Shown: in pieces, positions 40,122 through 50,194 of the stretch
How positions within the stretch are numbered: the first letter of the stretch is position 1
How the letters are laid out: each line of letters starts with the position of its first letter
Source: Lithobates sylvaticus
Taxonomy: Eukaryota; Chordata; Amphibia; Anura; Ranidae
Direction of reading: 5' to 3'
NCBI GenBank assembly: GCA_028564925.1
Contig: CM053026.1
Coordinates: 610,431,580 to 610,495,579, forward strand
Length of the DNA: 64,000 nucleotides
Position numbers and translations under genes: made by a program
Notes under the pieces: model-generated
Told to the model about the DNA's origin: nothing
The model's input: the letters and a program-made list of their open reading frames with translations, nothing else
Databases searched by the model: none

Positions 40122-40174
40122 CTTGTCTCCTGATGAAGCCTTTATAGGCGAAACATGTCGAGTGATTGGACAAG
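40122..40174 (+). ncRNA. Hammerhead ribozyme, unit F
   Basis: Identical to the other five ribozymes, with the cut after 40159. It is the last ribozyme before the right edge of the array, 354 nt downstream. Confidence 0.88.
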
Positions 40175-40549
40175 TATCATGACCTGTGTACTTTGAATGT
40201 ATGATAATATAGGTGCTCTATTAGGAACTGTATGTAATTTCTTTGAACCCTATGATTCATATACTGCTGTACATGGAGTCTAATATTGTATGTATTTTTC
40301 TGTCTTTTCAAAAAAAAAAAAACAAAAAAAACAAAAAAAAAAAAAACAATTTTTTCTTTGTTAATAAAACAAGCAATTTTATTATATCTTTATGAAATTA
40401 CTCTTTTTTTGTGAATGTACCATAGACAGTCCCAAATCTCCAATAATCTTTTTATTGCATATTAATCAGGGATGATAGTACATTATCTATGTAAAATCTT
40501 GGGAGAACACTCCAGTCTAGTGAGCTCTAAAAAAAGAAAATGTTGCAAC

Positions 40550-41720
40550 TAATACTGGGCAGTGTCTGTAAGCACTTGTATATTTATAAGTTCATAATCA
40601 CCATGAAAAAATAAATATTAGATGTACACCGCACACTCTTACAACCACATACATAACATTCCCAATTTGTTTACTTGAAGAAACAGATACCTTGCCCCAG
40701 ATTCTTTACCTGATCCAGACTGTGGCAATTTAAATCCCATAATCAAACTCACACATTTGCACACTTTATATGGGATCACAAACCTTCCTGCATCCAATAA
40801 TCCTTTTTAACCTTACCTAAACAACATGGTGATATAGGCCTCAGTGACCTTTCTATATACTATAAAGCCCTACACCTCACCGGAGCAGTTTACTGTTGTT
40901 GCCATTCTTCCACAAAACTGTAAATGCAGACTGAACAGGACTGCAATACCACCCCATTGCCGGTCTCCCTTGGATCATTTTGTTTCAAGCCAGGCTCTTA
41001 AAATGTCATCAAATTATAGGAACTGTTCTCCACATCATTAATCAAACGTTGTCTTCTCCCAGGATCTCCTCATACTCCTCACCTACAACCCCAATTTTAG
41101 GCAATCTAGATATTCCCCCAGGAATGGAAAATAGACACATCAAACATCTTCTAGCTGCCAATAAATGTAAAATCCTTCCCTTTCTTACTACTTTAGGCTG
41201 ATTGCAACATAAAGACATGTAAACTCCACACCATTCGATGCCTGGGCAGCATTTCAGCTCAGACATTTCCTAAAATTGATACCCAGTCCTAACTCACTTT
41301 TTGGACACACCACCCCATTTGCTTTGCAAAAGCCATACCTCCATGGCTCACTCGCTCTCTTACTTGTAAAAGCCAATAATTGCCCCTTCAGTAATCTTTG
41401 TCATGCCATATATTACTGTTTTGTAAAGGTGAACTCATTTGAACCCGTACAAGAAAGAGATCCCCTAAGCACACTGAGGCCAAGGGGTATGTGGTCACCA
41501 TAAAATATTTCTTGTACACTAAACGTTTAAGGTAGGGGTTCCCTACCATCAGGCATCCCTGAACTCTTACGTGCTCCCACACAGCCTGTTGGTACAGTTG
41601 CTCCCACTTCTCCTCTACCTGATCAACCAGTTCCTCACATACATAGGGGAAACACAACATGTACTCCAGCAGCACATGTTTGTTGAAGTACTGCTGTAAA
41701 ATGAACTCTAGTCTGCCCTG
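40550..41720 (+). mobile_element. Decayed L1/Tx1-like LINE fragment (probable)
   Basis: Short plus-strand frames recall the part of Tx1-type L1 proteins between RT and C-terminus. The clearest is SPTTPILGNLDIPPGMEN near 41080-41130, which resembles the PLxxNPxFPPG blocks of these LINEs. No catalytic motif is visible and the frame is broken repeatedly. The family call is tentative. Confidence 0.35.
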
Positions 41721-42170
41721 TAATGCTCATAATTTTGACTGGTAGATGTCAAAATTTACACTTGTGACATGTATTAAACTTTCTATATTCTGACAAGTTA
41801 GTCCAGGTCCTTTTCCTATTTCGATATATAGAGATGCCTGAATTTGTTATTACAAAAATTACTATAATTATTCTGCTTCTACAGGACACATCGATTGTTT
41901 GTCATGGTTTCCCTTATTTACAGCTCCTAGTACACAAGATGAAGATGTTAAAGTTTTTGTGCAGATTTACTTGGGAGAATTATTTAAAACCCTAATGAAC
42001 TGCATGACCTTTGAACTATGGTCAGCAGGCTTAGAAGGGCAAATAAGAGTGCTTTAGGATAAGCCGGTCTCATCACTAAAAAGGAGGTGAGCACAGAGCA
42101 GCCATAATGTCAGTGTATTTCAGGCTGCTGTAGGTAAAAAAAAGTGAAAGCTGACAAATTACAAAGGGAG

Positions 42171-42863
42171 TGTTACGCAGAGCGCTCCGGGTGCCCCATC
42201 CATCCCGGAGCGCCCTCGGCGGCCTCTGTCCTGCAGCGCCCCGGTCGGCTCCGCTGACCGCAGGCGCTGCTCGGTCTCTAGGATGCGATCCTTGTGGTGG
42301 CCGCGGTCCGCCCGGGGATCGCATCTCGCTCTCCCTCACCTCTCTCCTCCTGCTCCCCCTGGCGCGCGCGCGTCCCCGCTCCCCAGGCGTGAGCGCGCAC
42401 ACAGTTCTTCTCTTAAAGGGCCAGCGCACTAGTGATTGGTGCCTGGCCCAAACTACTGGCACACCCGCACCTTTTAAATATACACTCCCCCTTCCTGCCC
42501 TTGCCGGATCTTGTGTCGCCATAGTGCCCAGTGAAAGCGTTTGTGTTTTGCCCCTGCCTGTGTATCCAGATCTCTGCCTTGCCCCTGACTACGAACCATT
42601 CCGCCTGCCTTGACCTTTGCTACGCTTGACCTCGCCTCTGCCTTGTCCTTGTGTACCTCGCCTGTCTCAGCTGTCAGTGTGGTCGAGTTGCTATTGGAAG
42701 ACACGACCTGGTTGCTACCGCCGCTGCAAGTCCATCCCGCCTTGCGGCGGGCTCTGGTGAAAACCAGTAGCAACTTAGAACCGGTCCTCCAATACAACCC
42801 GTGCTATCGCCTCACTGGCATAGGGGGTCCACCTCCTGTTTCCCGCATACCCCGGGCGTGACA
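42171..42863. mobile_element. Solo LTR of an LTR retroelement (fossil), with 5-bp target duplication
   Basis: Starts TGTTACG and ends CGTGACA, 693 bp, flanked on both sides by GGGAG (42166-42170 and 42864-42868). The interior is GC-rich in its first half with a TATA-like TTTTAAATATA near 42474-42484. No internal coding part adjoins, so this is a solo LTR left by recombination. The 5-bp duplication fits Ty3/gypsy-like or some retroviral elements. Perfect flanks suggest moderate age. Confidence 0.82.
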
Positions 42864-42868
42864 GGGAG

Positions 42869-43865
42869 GGATTAGGGACAGTTAGGAAATATTATGAAAC
42901 TTTAATTCTGATTATTAGCTCTTTGGTCAATAAACCTCTTTGCTGTTTATTATTATTTTTATTATTATTTTTTTATTGGGGCTTTTTGTCATTGATTGAA
43001 ACTTTTATTTTTGCTGCAAGGCTCATGACAGAGGGTGGTCCAGGGCGATTTCCGACTCCTGGTCTGACCTGCCCACTCACATTGTGTCATTTGAGTGACA
43101 GGCCAGGAAACAACAAGCTGGCCCTGATGATTTTTATATTAGTTAGTGTATAAATGACATTCGGTTGTGGTGTGCTATCATAAATTCAGGTATATAAATT
43201 CAAGTATAAATTCAGGTATTTACTGTCATAAATTCAGATATAATCTCGAGGATTATAGTTAATTTAATTCTGCCTTGCCTTACACTTTTGTGTATCTTAC
43301 AACAGCTGCTGCATCCCTTCACCTTGATAAACAGATCCTTAAAACATTGGTATGTCTCTTTTGTTTTGGAGTCTGTAACACCTGATTGTTTCCCCAGGCA
43401 AGCACAACCATGTGCTCACAGCTATGGTAACATGGTAACAAGAGACCTAAGAACTAGGGAAGGTCTTGAACACGACACATTAAAAATACAGTAATGCCAA
43501 TGACATTGAGAGAAGAGTGTTCATCTTCCTTACCCTCCGCCTCAAAATCATTATATACTGTATACGACTAAATTATAGGGTTGAGATGTACTCAAAACCT
43601 GAGACTACGTGCCATTTGTACAGTGCAGAACGTGTGTGCTACCTGCCGTTCATTAATTAAGAAGATGAAGTCAGTTATATAAGATTTCTTAGTGAGCTTT
43701 GCAAACTCAATTTCAGTAGTGGTTGCCATTGTAAAGCAGCATATCATTCTCTCCCTTGTCCTGAAATATAAACTGTTAGTGCAAATAAAAAAGTATCAAT
43801 TACAATACTCAACTGTGTTGTTCTAGCTACAATCACCATATACTGTATGTGTGTATGTGTATATA

Positions 43866-43901
<36 letters not shown>

Positions 43902-44131
43902 TATTTATTTATTTATATACACTCAACAAAGGTATCTTAAATTATTGTAGCAGCGCTACTAGTCAGATGTAAACGTCCGACAAGCTGTCATTAAAAGTTC
44001 ATTAATGAGTATAGTAAAAATGGAGAAAACAGTCCTAAATAGTTGCTGTGCAATCTGCCAGAGCCTTCCACCAAAACACTCCACCACGTGCGATGTCCTT
44101 CCCCTATGGGGGTGCACTCACCAGATGCACA
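42869..44131. other. No gene recognised; TA microsatellite at about 43852-43900
   Basis: AT-rich sequence with a TA microsatellite near 43852-43900 and only short unsupported frames. Confidence 0.5.
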
Positions 44132-44698
44132 GTAAATTTGTACCTGTATTTAAACAGATTCTCTACTTCTCCAAACTCCCAGAATCAGCACACAATAACG
44201 CAGGTTTCAGTCAAACATGTGGGAAGAATAATGTGACCACATAGTGTAATATTGATAAACAGAATTTATTGTTTCCCCAAACAAGGAACTCCCCTGAGTT
44301 AATTAAGCGTACCATAAACATAAGTAATAAGGGCAAATGTAAAGTGCACTGTGCCTGTGTCTGTTTTCCCTTCGCCGGAAATGTAGAGAGATTCCGCTGT
44401 GTACAGCAGCAGTCCACTTCCTCCTTCCTGCAGAATCTCTCTACATTTCCGGCGAAGGGAAAACAGACACAGGCACAGTGCACTTTACATTTGCCGTTAT
44501 TATTTATGTTTATGGTACGCTTAATTAACTCAGGGGAGTTCTTTGTTTGGGGAAACAATAAATTCTGTTTATCAGTATTACACTATGTGGTCACATTATT
44601 CTTTCCACATGTTTGACTGAAACCTGCGTTATGGTGTGCTGATTCTGGGAGTTTGGAGGAGAAGTGGAGAATCTGTTTAGATACAGGCACAAATTTAC
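44132..44698. repeat. Near-perfect palindrome, arms about 263 bp, spacer about 38 bp
   Basis: Left arm 44132-44394 and right arm 44433-44698 are reverse complements with only scattered mismatches. Shared marks are TTATTGTTTCCCCAAACAA and CTTCGCCGGAAATGTAGAG. Similar 115-codon frames on both strands are a consequence of the symmetry, not genes. It is probably a fold-back MITE or a recent inverted duplication. Confidence 0.88.
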
Positions 44699-45180
44699 CA
44701 ATCTTCTATTGTCCAATCCAGGTCCCCATCCTGCCTCCTGCACATTACTGTTGGCAGTTGAGGCAGCTCATCACAGTGATGGGTCATAGGAATGTGTAGT
44801 AAGCTCTGACACTACCCAAAAATTTTGCAGATTTTTCGGTCAGTGCTGCTGGAATTGAAGCTGTAAAAAGGAATTAGAGGTTTCTGCAGGTATGCACAGG
44901 TACGTTATACCTGCAGTTGGAGGGGTTCGGCCGAACTTCGGAAAAAAGTCCGGGTTCGGGACCGAACTTGACCCGAACTTGCCCCCGAACTCCGAACCCC
45001 ATTGAATCAATGGGGACCCGGACTTTTGAACACTAAAATGGCTGTAAAAAGGTAATGGAAAGGGCTAGAGGGCTGCAAATGGCAACAAAATGTTGTTAAG
45101 AGCATGGCAAGTGATCTGCAAACAAATGTGGATAGGGAAATAACTTAAAATAACATAAAAAAATAAAAAATAAAAATAAA

Positions 45181-45345
45181 ATGCTGGAGGCCCCCTTCTC
45201 AGCAGAAGAGGTACAGGAAGTCATTAAGAACCTCAGAAACTCAACGGCACGATGCCGCACATATGGTGGGAATACCCCAGAATATGCACTTTCTGGAAAA
45301 AATTATTAAATTTAATGGATAAGATAGTGGGAAAATAAAATACTT
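45181..45345 (+). mobile_element. L1/Tx1 LINE fragment with internal deletion, inside the hAT
   Basis: The plus strand reads MLEAPFSAEEVQEVIKNL, like the RT N-terminal region of Tx1-type L1. It passes directly to PHIWWEYPRICTFWKKL, like the C-terminal region (compare MLHLWWKCPRLQPFWQK at 53917-54369). Several hundred codons between are missing. Flanking sequence on both sides looks like hAT 3' region. Confidence 0.65.
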
Positions 45346-45887
45346 GGAAATTAAAAAAATGAAAAAATTATAATCTTGACCTAGGAGGACGATGTTCAAA
45401 TGGAGTAGGAGGTTGAGGTGACGGTGGATGTGGCGGTGTAGGTGGAAGCGGCGGTGGAGGAGGACGAGGTAGCCAACACTGGTTCAAAAATACAAGAATG
45501 GCTGGGTAAGGCTAGTGGTGAATGATGTGTCGAATTCTGTCCCCCGTCGCATAGTGTCCACCCTGTACTGCGCTTGCTCAGTACGTAGGACAAGGGGATT
45601 TTGAAACTCTCCGAAGACGATGCACGGTGACTCCAGGTTCAAGCCACATCATCCGAGGTTGAAGCCTAGCCAAGCGAGCCCGTGAGGGGCCCTGTTACTA
45701 TGTGCTACCGTATGTCCACTTGGATGGTCGGGCTTGAACCTGCACTCATTGCGCAGGCGACGTTCATCTTTGGAGATTTTGTGAATCTCCTTGTCCTCCG
45801 TACTGCGCAAGCACTGCACCTGCGCAGTAAGTGGCCGGACACTATCCGATAGCAAGACAGTTTTCATCAGAACACCGGTATATGTGT

Positions 45888-48800
45888 CTATTCTGCACAA
45901 GGTACGGCCAAGTCCTGTGGGATCCATGCCTGGTTCATTTTAATGAACGTGAGCTTGTCCACATTGGCTCTGGACAGGCGGCTGCGCTTGTCTGTGATAA
46001 CGCCCCCTGCCGTGCTAAATACACGTTCAGATAATACACTGGTGGCAGGGCAGGCCAGCACCTCCAAGGCATAAAGGGCAAGCTCAGGCCATGTGCTCAA
46101 TTTGGAGACCCAGAAGTTGAAGGGGGAAGACCCGTCATGCAGTACGTGTACGCGTGTGCACACATACTGCTCCACCATGTTGGTGAAATGCTGCCTCCTG
46201 CTAAGACGTTCCATCTCAGCTGGTGGTGCTGGTTGTGGCGTGCCGACAAAGCTTTTCCACATTCCGGCTATGCTAACCCTGCCTTGCGAGGTGCTGGCGG
46301 TGCCCCGGCTGCGTTGGCCACCCCTTCCTCCTCCTCTGCCTTCGCCTTGTGCTTCCACTGTACCCCCGCTTCCAAGTGGGAATGCCACCAGCAGCGCGTC
46401 TACCAGCGTGCGCTGGTACTCGCGCATCTTACGATCACGCTCCAGTGAGGTAATTAAGGACGGCACATTGTCCTTGTAACGGGGATCCAGCAGGGTGGCC
46501 ACCCAATAATCAGCACCAGTTGAAATGTGGGCAACTCGGCGGTCATTGCGGAGACACTGCAGCATGTAATCGCTCATGTGTGCCAGGCTGCCCAGAGGCA
46601 ACGAAAAGCTGTCCTCTGTGGGAGGTGTATCGTCTGTGTCCTCTGTATCCCCCCAGCCATGCACCAGTGATGGACATGAGCTGGTCTGGGTGCCACCCTG
46701 CTGTGAACATGGTTCCTCCTCCTCCTCCATCTCCTCCTCATCCTCCACCTCGTCATCCTCCAGAACTGTGCCCTTGCTGCCAGACAATTGTGTACCTGGC
46801 GCTTGTTGGTGCAGGAACCCACCCTCGTAGCCACTTGTAAATGACTGCCCTGAAAGCCTTGGAAATGAACCCTCTTCCTCCTCCTCCTCCTCCTCATCCT
46901 GTGCCACATCCTCTTCCATCATCGCCTTAAGAGTTTTTTCAAGGAGGCATAGAACTGGGATAGTAACGCTGAGAACGGCGTCATCGGCACTGGCCATTTT
47001 GGTGGAGTACTCAAAACAGCGCAACAAGGCACACAGGTCTCGCATGAAGGCCCAGTTATTGGCGGTGAAGTGGTGCTGTTCCGCAGAGCGACTCGCGCGT
47101 GCGTGCTGCAGCTGAAACTCCACTATCGCCTGCTGCTGCTCGCACAGTCTGGCAAGCATGTGCAAGGTGGAGTTCCACCTTGTGGGCACGTCACATATGA
47201 GACGGTGAGCGGGAAGGCCGAAGTTACGCTGGAGCGCTGACAGGCGAGCAACAGCAGGGTGAGAACGCCAAAAGTGCGCACAGACGGCCCGCACTTTCTG
47301 CAGCAGCTCTGGCATATCGGGGTAATTCTTCAGGAACCTCTGGACCACCAAGTTCAGCACATGCGCCAGGCAAGGGATGTGCGTCAAACCGGCAAGGCCA
47401 AGAGCTGCTACGAGATTTCGCCCATTATCGCACACCACCAGGCCGGGCTTGAGGCTCACTGCCACCAACCACTCATCGGTCTGTTGTTCCATGTCCCTCC
47501 ACAACTCCTGCGCGGTGTGGGGTTTTTCCCCCAAACAGGAAAGTTTTAAAACTGCCTGCTGTCGTTTAGCCCTGGCTGTGCTGAAGTTGGTGGTGAAGGT
47601 GTTACGCTGACCGGATGAGGAGGCGGTAGAGGATGAGGAGGCGGAGTAGGAGGAGTTAGCAACAGGAGGCGAACTGAAGTGCCCTGCAATCCTCGGTGGT
47701 GAAAGGACATGCGCCAAACTCCTAACCGCCTCAGGCCTAGCTGCCACTACATTTACCCAGTGTGCTGTTAGGGAGATATAACGTCCCTGACCATGCTTGC
47801 TGGTCCACGCATCCGTAGTTAGGTGGACCTTGCCACAGATGGCGTTGCGCAGTGCACACCTGATTTTGTCCCCCACTTGGTTGTGCAGGGAAGGGATAGC
47901 TTGTCTGGAAAAGTAGTGGCTGCTGGGCACGACGTACTGTGGGACAGCCAATGACATCAGCCTTTGAAAACTCTGCGTCTCCACCAGATGGAATGACAGC
48001 ATTTCAAAGGCGAGCAATTTTGAAATGCTGGCATTCAGGGCCAGGGATCGCGGGTGGCTAGGGGGGTACTTCCTCTTCCGCTCCAGTGTTTGGGAAATAG
48101 AGAGCTGAAAGCTTCCATGGGACATTGTGCAGATGGTTGGTGACCCAGGTGGTAGTGTTGCTGGCAGATCCTCTGTTTGCGGGTTGGCAGGTGTCACTGT
48201 CACTACAGAGGTGGATGAAGAGGCCGAGACTGCAGCAGAAGAGGAAGCAGGAGGAGCCAGAGACCTTTCTTGGTTTTTGCGGTGTCTACTCCACTGCATC
48301 TCGTGCTTTGCACTTAGATGTCTGGTCATGCAGGTTGTGCTCAGGTTGAGAATGTTTATGCCTCGCTTCAAGCTCTGATTGCACAGCATGCAAACCACTC
48401 GTGTCTTGTCATCAGGACATTGTCTGAAGAACTGCCACACTAGGGAAGTCCTTGGACCTGGCTTTGGTGTGCTCGGTCCCTTGCTGCGTTGGGCAGTAGC
48501 AGACGTACTGTCTAGGGGACGGACGCTCCGCTTTTGCACCCTGCTCCCTCTTCTGCTGAGCTGGTGGCTCTGTGCGACCACCACCTCTTCCTCTGAACTA
48601 CACTGGTCACCTGCATGACGTTGATTCCATGTGGGGTCAAGGACCTCATCGTCCTCCACATCATCTTCCACCCAAAATTCACCCCTGCCCTCCTTGTCGG
48701 TCTGCACAATGGCGAAAGCAGCAGCAGTTGGCACCTGTGTTTCGTCATCATCCGAGACGTGCTGCGATGGTCCTCCCATGTACTCATCATGAAACATAAG

Positions 48801-49097
48801 TGGTTGGGCATCGGTGCACACAATCTCTTCCACTTCTGGGGCAGGGCTAGGTGGATGGCCCTGGGAAACCCTGCTAACAGAATCATCAAAAAGCAGAAGA
48901 GACTGCTGCATGATTTGGGGCTCAGACTGATTGGCTGATTTGCAAGGGGGTGAGGTGAAAGACTGATGGACATCGGCTGCAGGTGCCAACTCTGAAATGT
49001 CATCAGGAGACTGGGTGGGAGACAATGTGAAGGAACCGGAGGCACTGTCAGCAGCAACCCAATCTACTATCGCCTGTACTTGTCCTGGCCTCGACAT
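45888..49097 (-). CDS. hAT transposase with BED zinc finger, 1069 residues, uninterrupted
   Basis: Cut-and-paste transposase acting in the nucleus on its terminal repeats. A BED-type zinc finger at about 217-270 has C236, C239, H260 and H265, preceded by an acidic, Ser-rich N-terminal 200 residues. The RNase H-like catalytic fold shows Asp429 in HLTTDAWTS and Asp557 in VVCDNGRNL, with CLAH (576-579) and PTRWNST (W641). Glu-rich runs at 728-742 and 780-795 lie in the variable insertion. The C-terminal dimerisation region, including Glu1024 in SERVFS and DKLTFIKMNQAW, is intact. All three acidic catalytic positions are present, so it could be active or a very recent copy. It starts at ATG 49097; no TATA was identified. 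A domesticated host gene is less likely because of the flanking transposon-type ends. Confidence 0.93.
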   Translation of the reverse strand: MSRPGQVQAIVDWVAADSASGSFTLSPTQSPDDISELAPAADVHQSFTSPPCKSANQSEPQIMQQSLLLFDDSVSRVSQGHPPSPAPEVEEIVCTDAQPLMFHDEYMGGPSQHVSDDDETQVPTAAAFAIVQTDKEGRGEFWVEDDVEDDEVLDPTWNQRHAGDQCSSEEEVVVAQSHQLSRRGSRVQKRSVRPLDSTSATAQRSKGPSTPKPGPRTSLVWQFFRQCPDDKTRVVCMLCNQSLKRGINILNLSTTCMTRHLSAKHEMQWSRHRKNQERSLAPPASSSAAVSASSSTSVVTVTPANPQTEDLPATLPPGSPTICTMSHGSFQLSISQTLERKRKYPPSHPRSLALNASISKLLAFEMLSFHLVETQSFQRLMSLAVPQYVVPSSHYFSRQAIPSLHNQVGDKIRCALRNAICGKVHLTTDAWTSKHGQGRYISLTAHWVNVVAARPEAVRSLAHVLSPPRIAGHFSSPPVANSSYSASSSSTASSSGQRNTFTTNFSTARAKRQQAVLKLSCLGEKPHTAQELWRDMEQQTDEWLVAVSLKPGLVVCDNGRNLVAALGLAGLTHIPCLAHVLNLVVQRFLKNYPDMPELLQKVRAVCAHFWRSHPAVARLSALQRNFGLPAHRLICDVPTRWNSTLHMLARLCEQQQAIVEFQLQHARASRSAEQHHFTANNWAFMRDLCALLRCFEYSTKMASADDAVLSVTIPVLCLLEKTLKAMMEEDVAQDEEEEEEEEGSFPRLSGQSFTSGYEGGFLHQQAPGTQLSGSKGTVLEDDEVEDEEEMEEEEEPCSQQGGTQTSSCPSLVHGWGDTEDTDDTPPTEDSFSLPLGSLAHMSDYMLQCLRNDRRVAHISTGADYWVATLLDPRYKDNVPSLITSLERDRKMREYQRTLVDALLVAFPLGSGGTVEAQGEGRGGGRGGQRSRGTASTSQGRVSIAGMWKSFVGTPQPAPPAEMERLSRRQHFTNMVEQYVCTRVHVLHDGSSPFNFWVSKLSTWPELALYALEVLACPATSVLSERVFSTAGGVITDKRSRLSRANVDKLTFIKMNQAWIPQDLAVPCAE

Positions 49098-49319
49098 TCA
49101 TACAGCCTCAATAGGCACGCCAAAATACTGCTGCAGGCTCTGTCGCCTACTCGCACCTGAGGAAGGTGTTTCACTAGTGCGTGTAGCTGGCACAGATCGA
49201 CCACGTCCTCTCCCTGCAACAGGAGCGCCACCAGCAGCATCACGACCCGGGCCACGTCCCCTTTTTGATGATCTCCTCATATTTTCAAAATTTATGATCT
49301 CGCCCTAAATGGGTGTTTT

Positions 49320-49745
49320 TGTATATAGCAGAATACACGTACAGTGTCTAAAGCGTTTATGAAAACGAAGAAAATGCTATTGGGAAAAAAAAAACACAGC
49401 AAAATTAAATTTTTTTGCAATGTTTTTGCAATATCAGAATACACGGACAGTATGTAAAGCGTTTATGAAAACGCAGAAAATGCTATTGGGAAGAAAAAAA
49501 AAACACAGCAAAATTAAAATTTTTTGCAATGTTTTTGCAATATCAGAATACACGAACAGTATGTAAAGCGTTTATTAAAACGCAGAAAATGCTATTGGGA
49601 AGAAAAAAAACACTGCAAAATTAAATTTTTTTGCAATTTTTTGCAATATCAGAATACACGGTTAGTGTCTACAGCGTGTATGTATGAACACGCAGAAAAT
49701 GCTATTGGAAAAAAAAAAAAAGCTACATTTTTATGCAAAGTTTTT
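49320..49745. repeat. Subterminal tandem repeats of the hAT (about 107 bp, 4 units)
   Basis: AGAATACACG starts at 49330, 49436, 49545 and 49651. Each unit also carries AGAAAATGCTATTGG and a run of A. Subterminal repeats of this kind are often transposase binding sites in hAT elements; here that is inference. Confidence 0.85.
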
Positions 49746-50194
49746 CCAATAGCAGGATACACACAGACTATGGTGTACCTCTTAGTATATGCAGTGTTGG
49801 TCCTAATGTTGCACTGAGCTTGCAGGTAAAACTTTTATATTTTGTCTGGCACTGGCCTCATGGCACTGTTAAAAGACTGTGCACTGCACCCCAGCCAGGG
49901 TACAATTGCTTTAGGAATCTCTTCAATAATTATCTCTGCCTCTTTCTTTTGCTTAATAAAGAAACTCCCTAGTCTAGCTATCTAGATCGCTCACTGATCT
50001 AACTTATTAGAATAAAATTCAAGGAATGTGGACTGACTTTAGCACACTAACTCCTAAAATCCTCTATCTCTCTGCAGAACAGGAACCTGTCTAACTTTAC
50101 AGTTCGGGTTCGCTCGACCCTACCCTGTAATTTTATGGCTCTGAAACCCAAAAGTCCGGTACGAACCCGAACTTTACAGTTCATGTGACTTTAA

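Larger units (their letters stand above)
33832..40159 (+). mobile_element. PLE unit F (complete)
   Basis: A 6328-nt monomer with ORF1 (34616-35653), ORF2 (35674-38139) and a full 3' region. Beyond its ribozyme the array continues as a partial copy to 40528. This right end runs about 135 bp further than the left end and is followed by a run of seven A in the flank. Confidence 0.92.
6795..40528. mobile_element. Penelope-like element array, two convergent tandem series (A, B, C, D minus; E, F plus)
   Basis: Five 3' regions repeat at 6.30-6.34 kb spacing within each strand series. Four minus units and two plus units meet near 29438-29447 at truncated 5' ends. The left edge is where identity with internal units stops at GGAGATTTGGG. 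The right edge lies after GTGAGCTCT. Both outer edges are 3' ends, about 330-370 nt past a hammerhead cleavage site. No direct duplication of flanking DNA was found. PLEs encode a reverse transcriptase with a GIY-YIG nuclease and often occur as tandem, 5'-truncated or inverted copies. Within the PLEs this looks like the endonuclease-bearing, Neptune/Penelope/Poseidon type; the clade was not tested. Few differences and open frames indicate recent insertion. Confidence 0.93.
44925..50190 (-). mobile_element. hAT DNA transposon, apparently autonomous (ends approximate)
   Basis: Both ends are rich in GAACCCGAAC-type motifs and share CCGGACTTTTG in inverted order (left near 45028, right near 50150). 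This supports a single element. Exact terminal repeats and the 8-bp target duplication could not be fixed. Contents from right to left: AT-rich subterminal tandem repeats (49320-49745), transposase (49097-45888), then a 3' region holding a LINE fragment. Confidence 0.7.

Noticed and set aside
6795-40528. LTR retrotransposon or DIRS element as identity of the array
   Set aside because: There is no gag, protease, RNase H, integrase or tyrosine recombinase. KVHK plus GIY-YIG and GLNEG identify a Penelope-like element.
6780-40545. Target-site duplication around the array
   Set aside because: Bases outside both ends were compared by eye: GAGCCGGGTG on the left, AAAAAAAGAAAATG on the right. No convincing direct repeat.
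42076-42861. Frames of 83-148 codons over the GC-rich block
   Set aside because: The block is a solo LTR with TG...CA ends and a 5-bp duplication. Opposite-strand frames reflect GC content.
44211-44616. Two similar 115-codon frames on opposite strands
   Set aside because: A necessary result of the palindrome; no domain and no codon support.
46093-49308. Plus-strand frames opposite the hAT transposase (60-128 codons)
   Set aside because: Antisense shadows of the 1069-residue frame.
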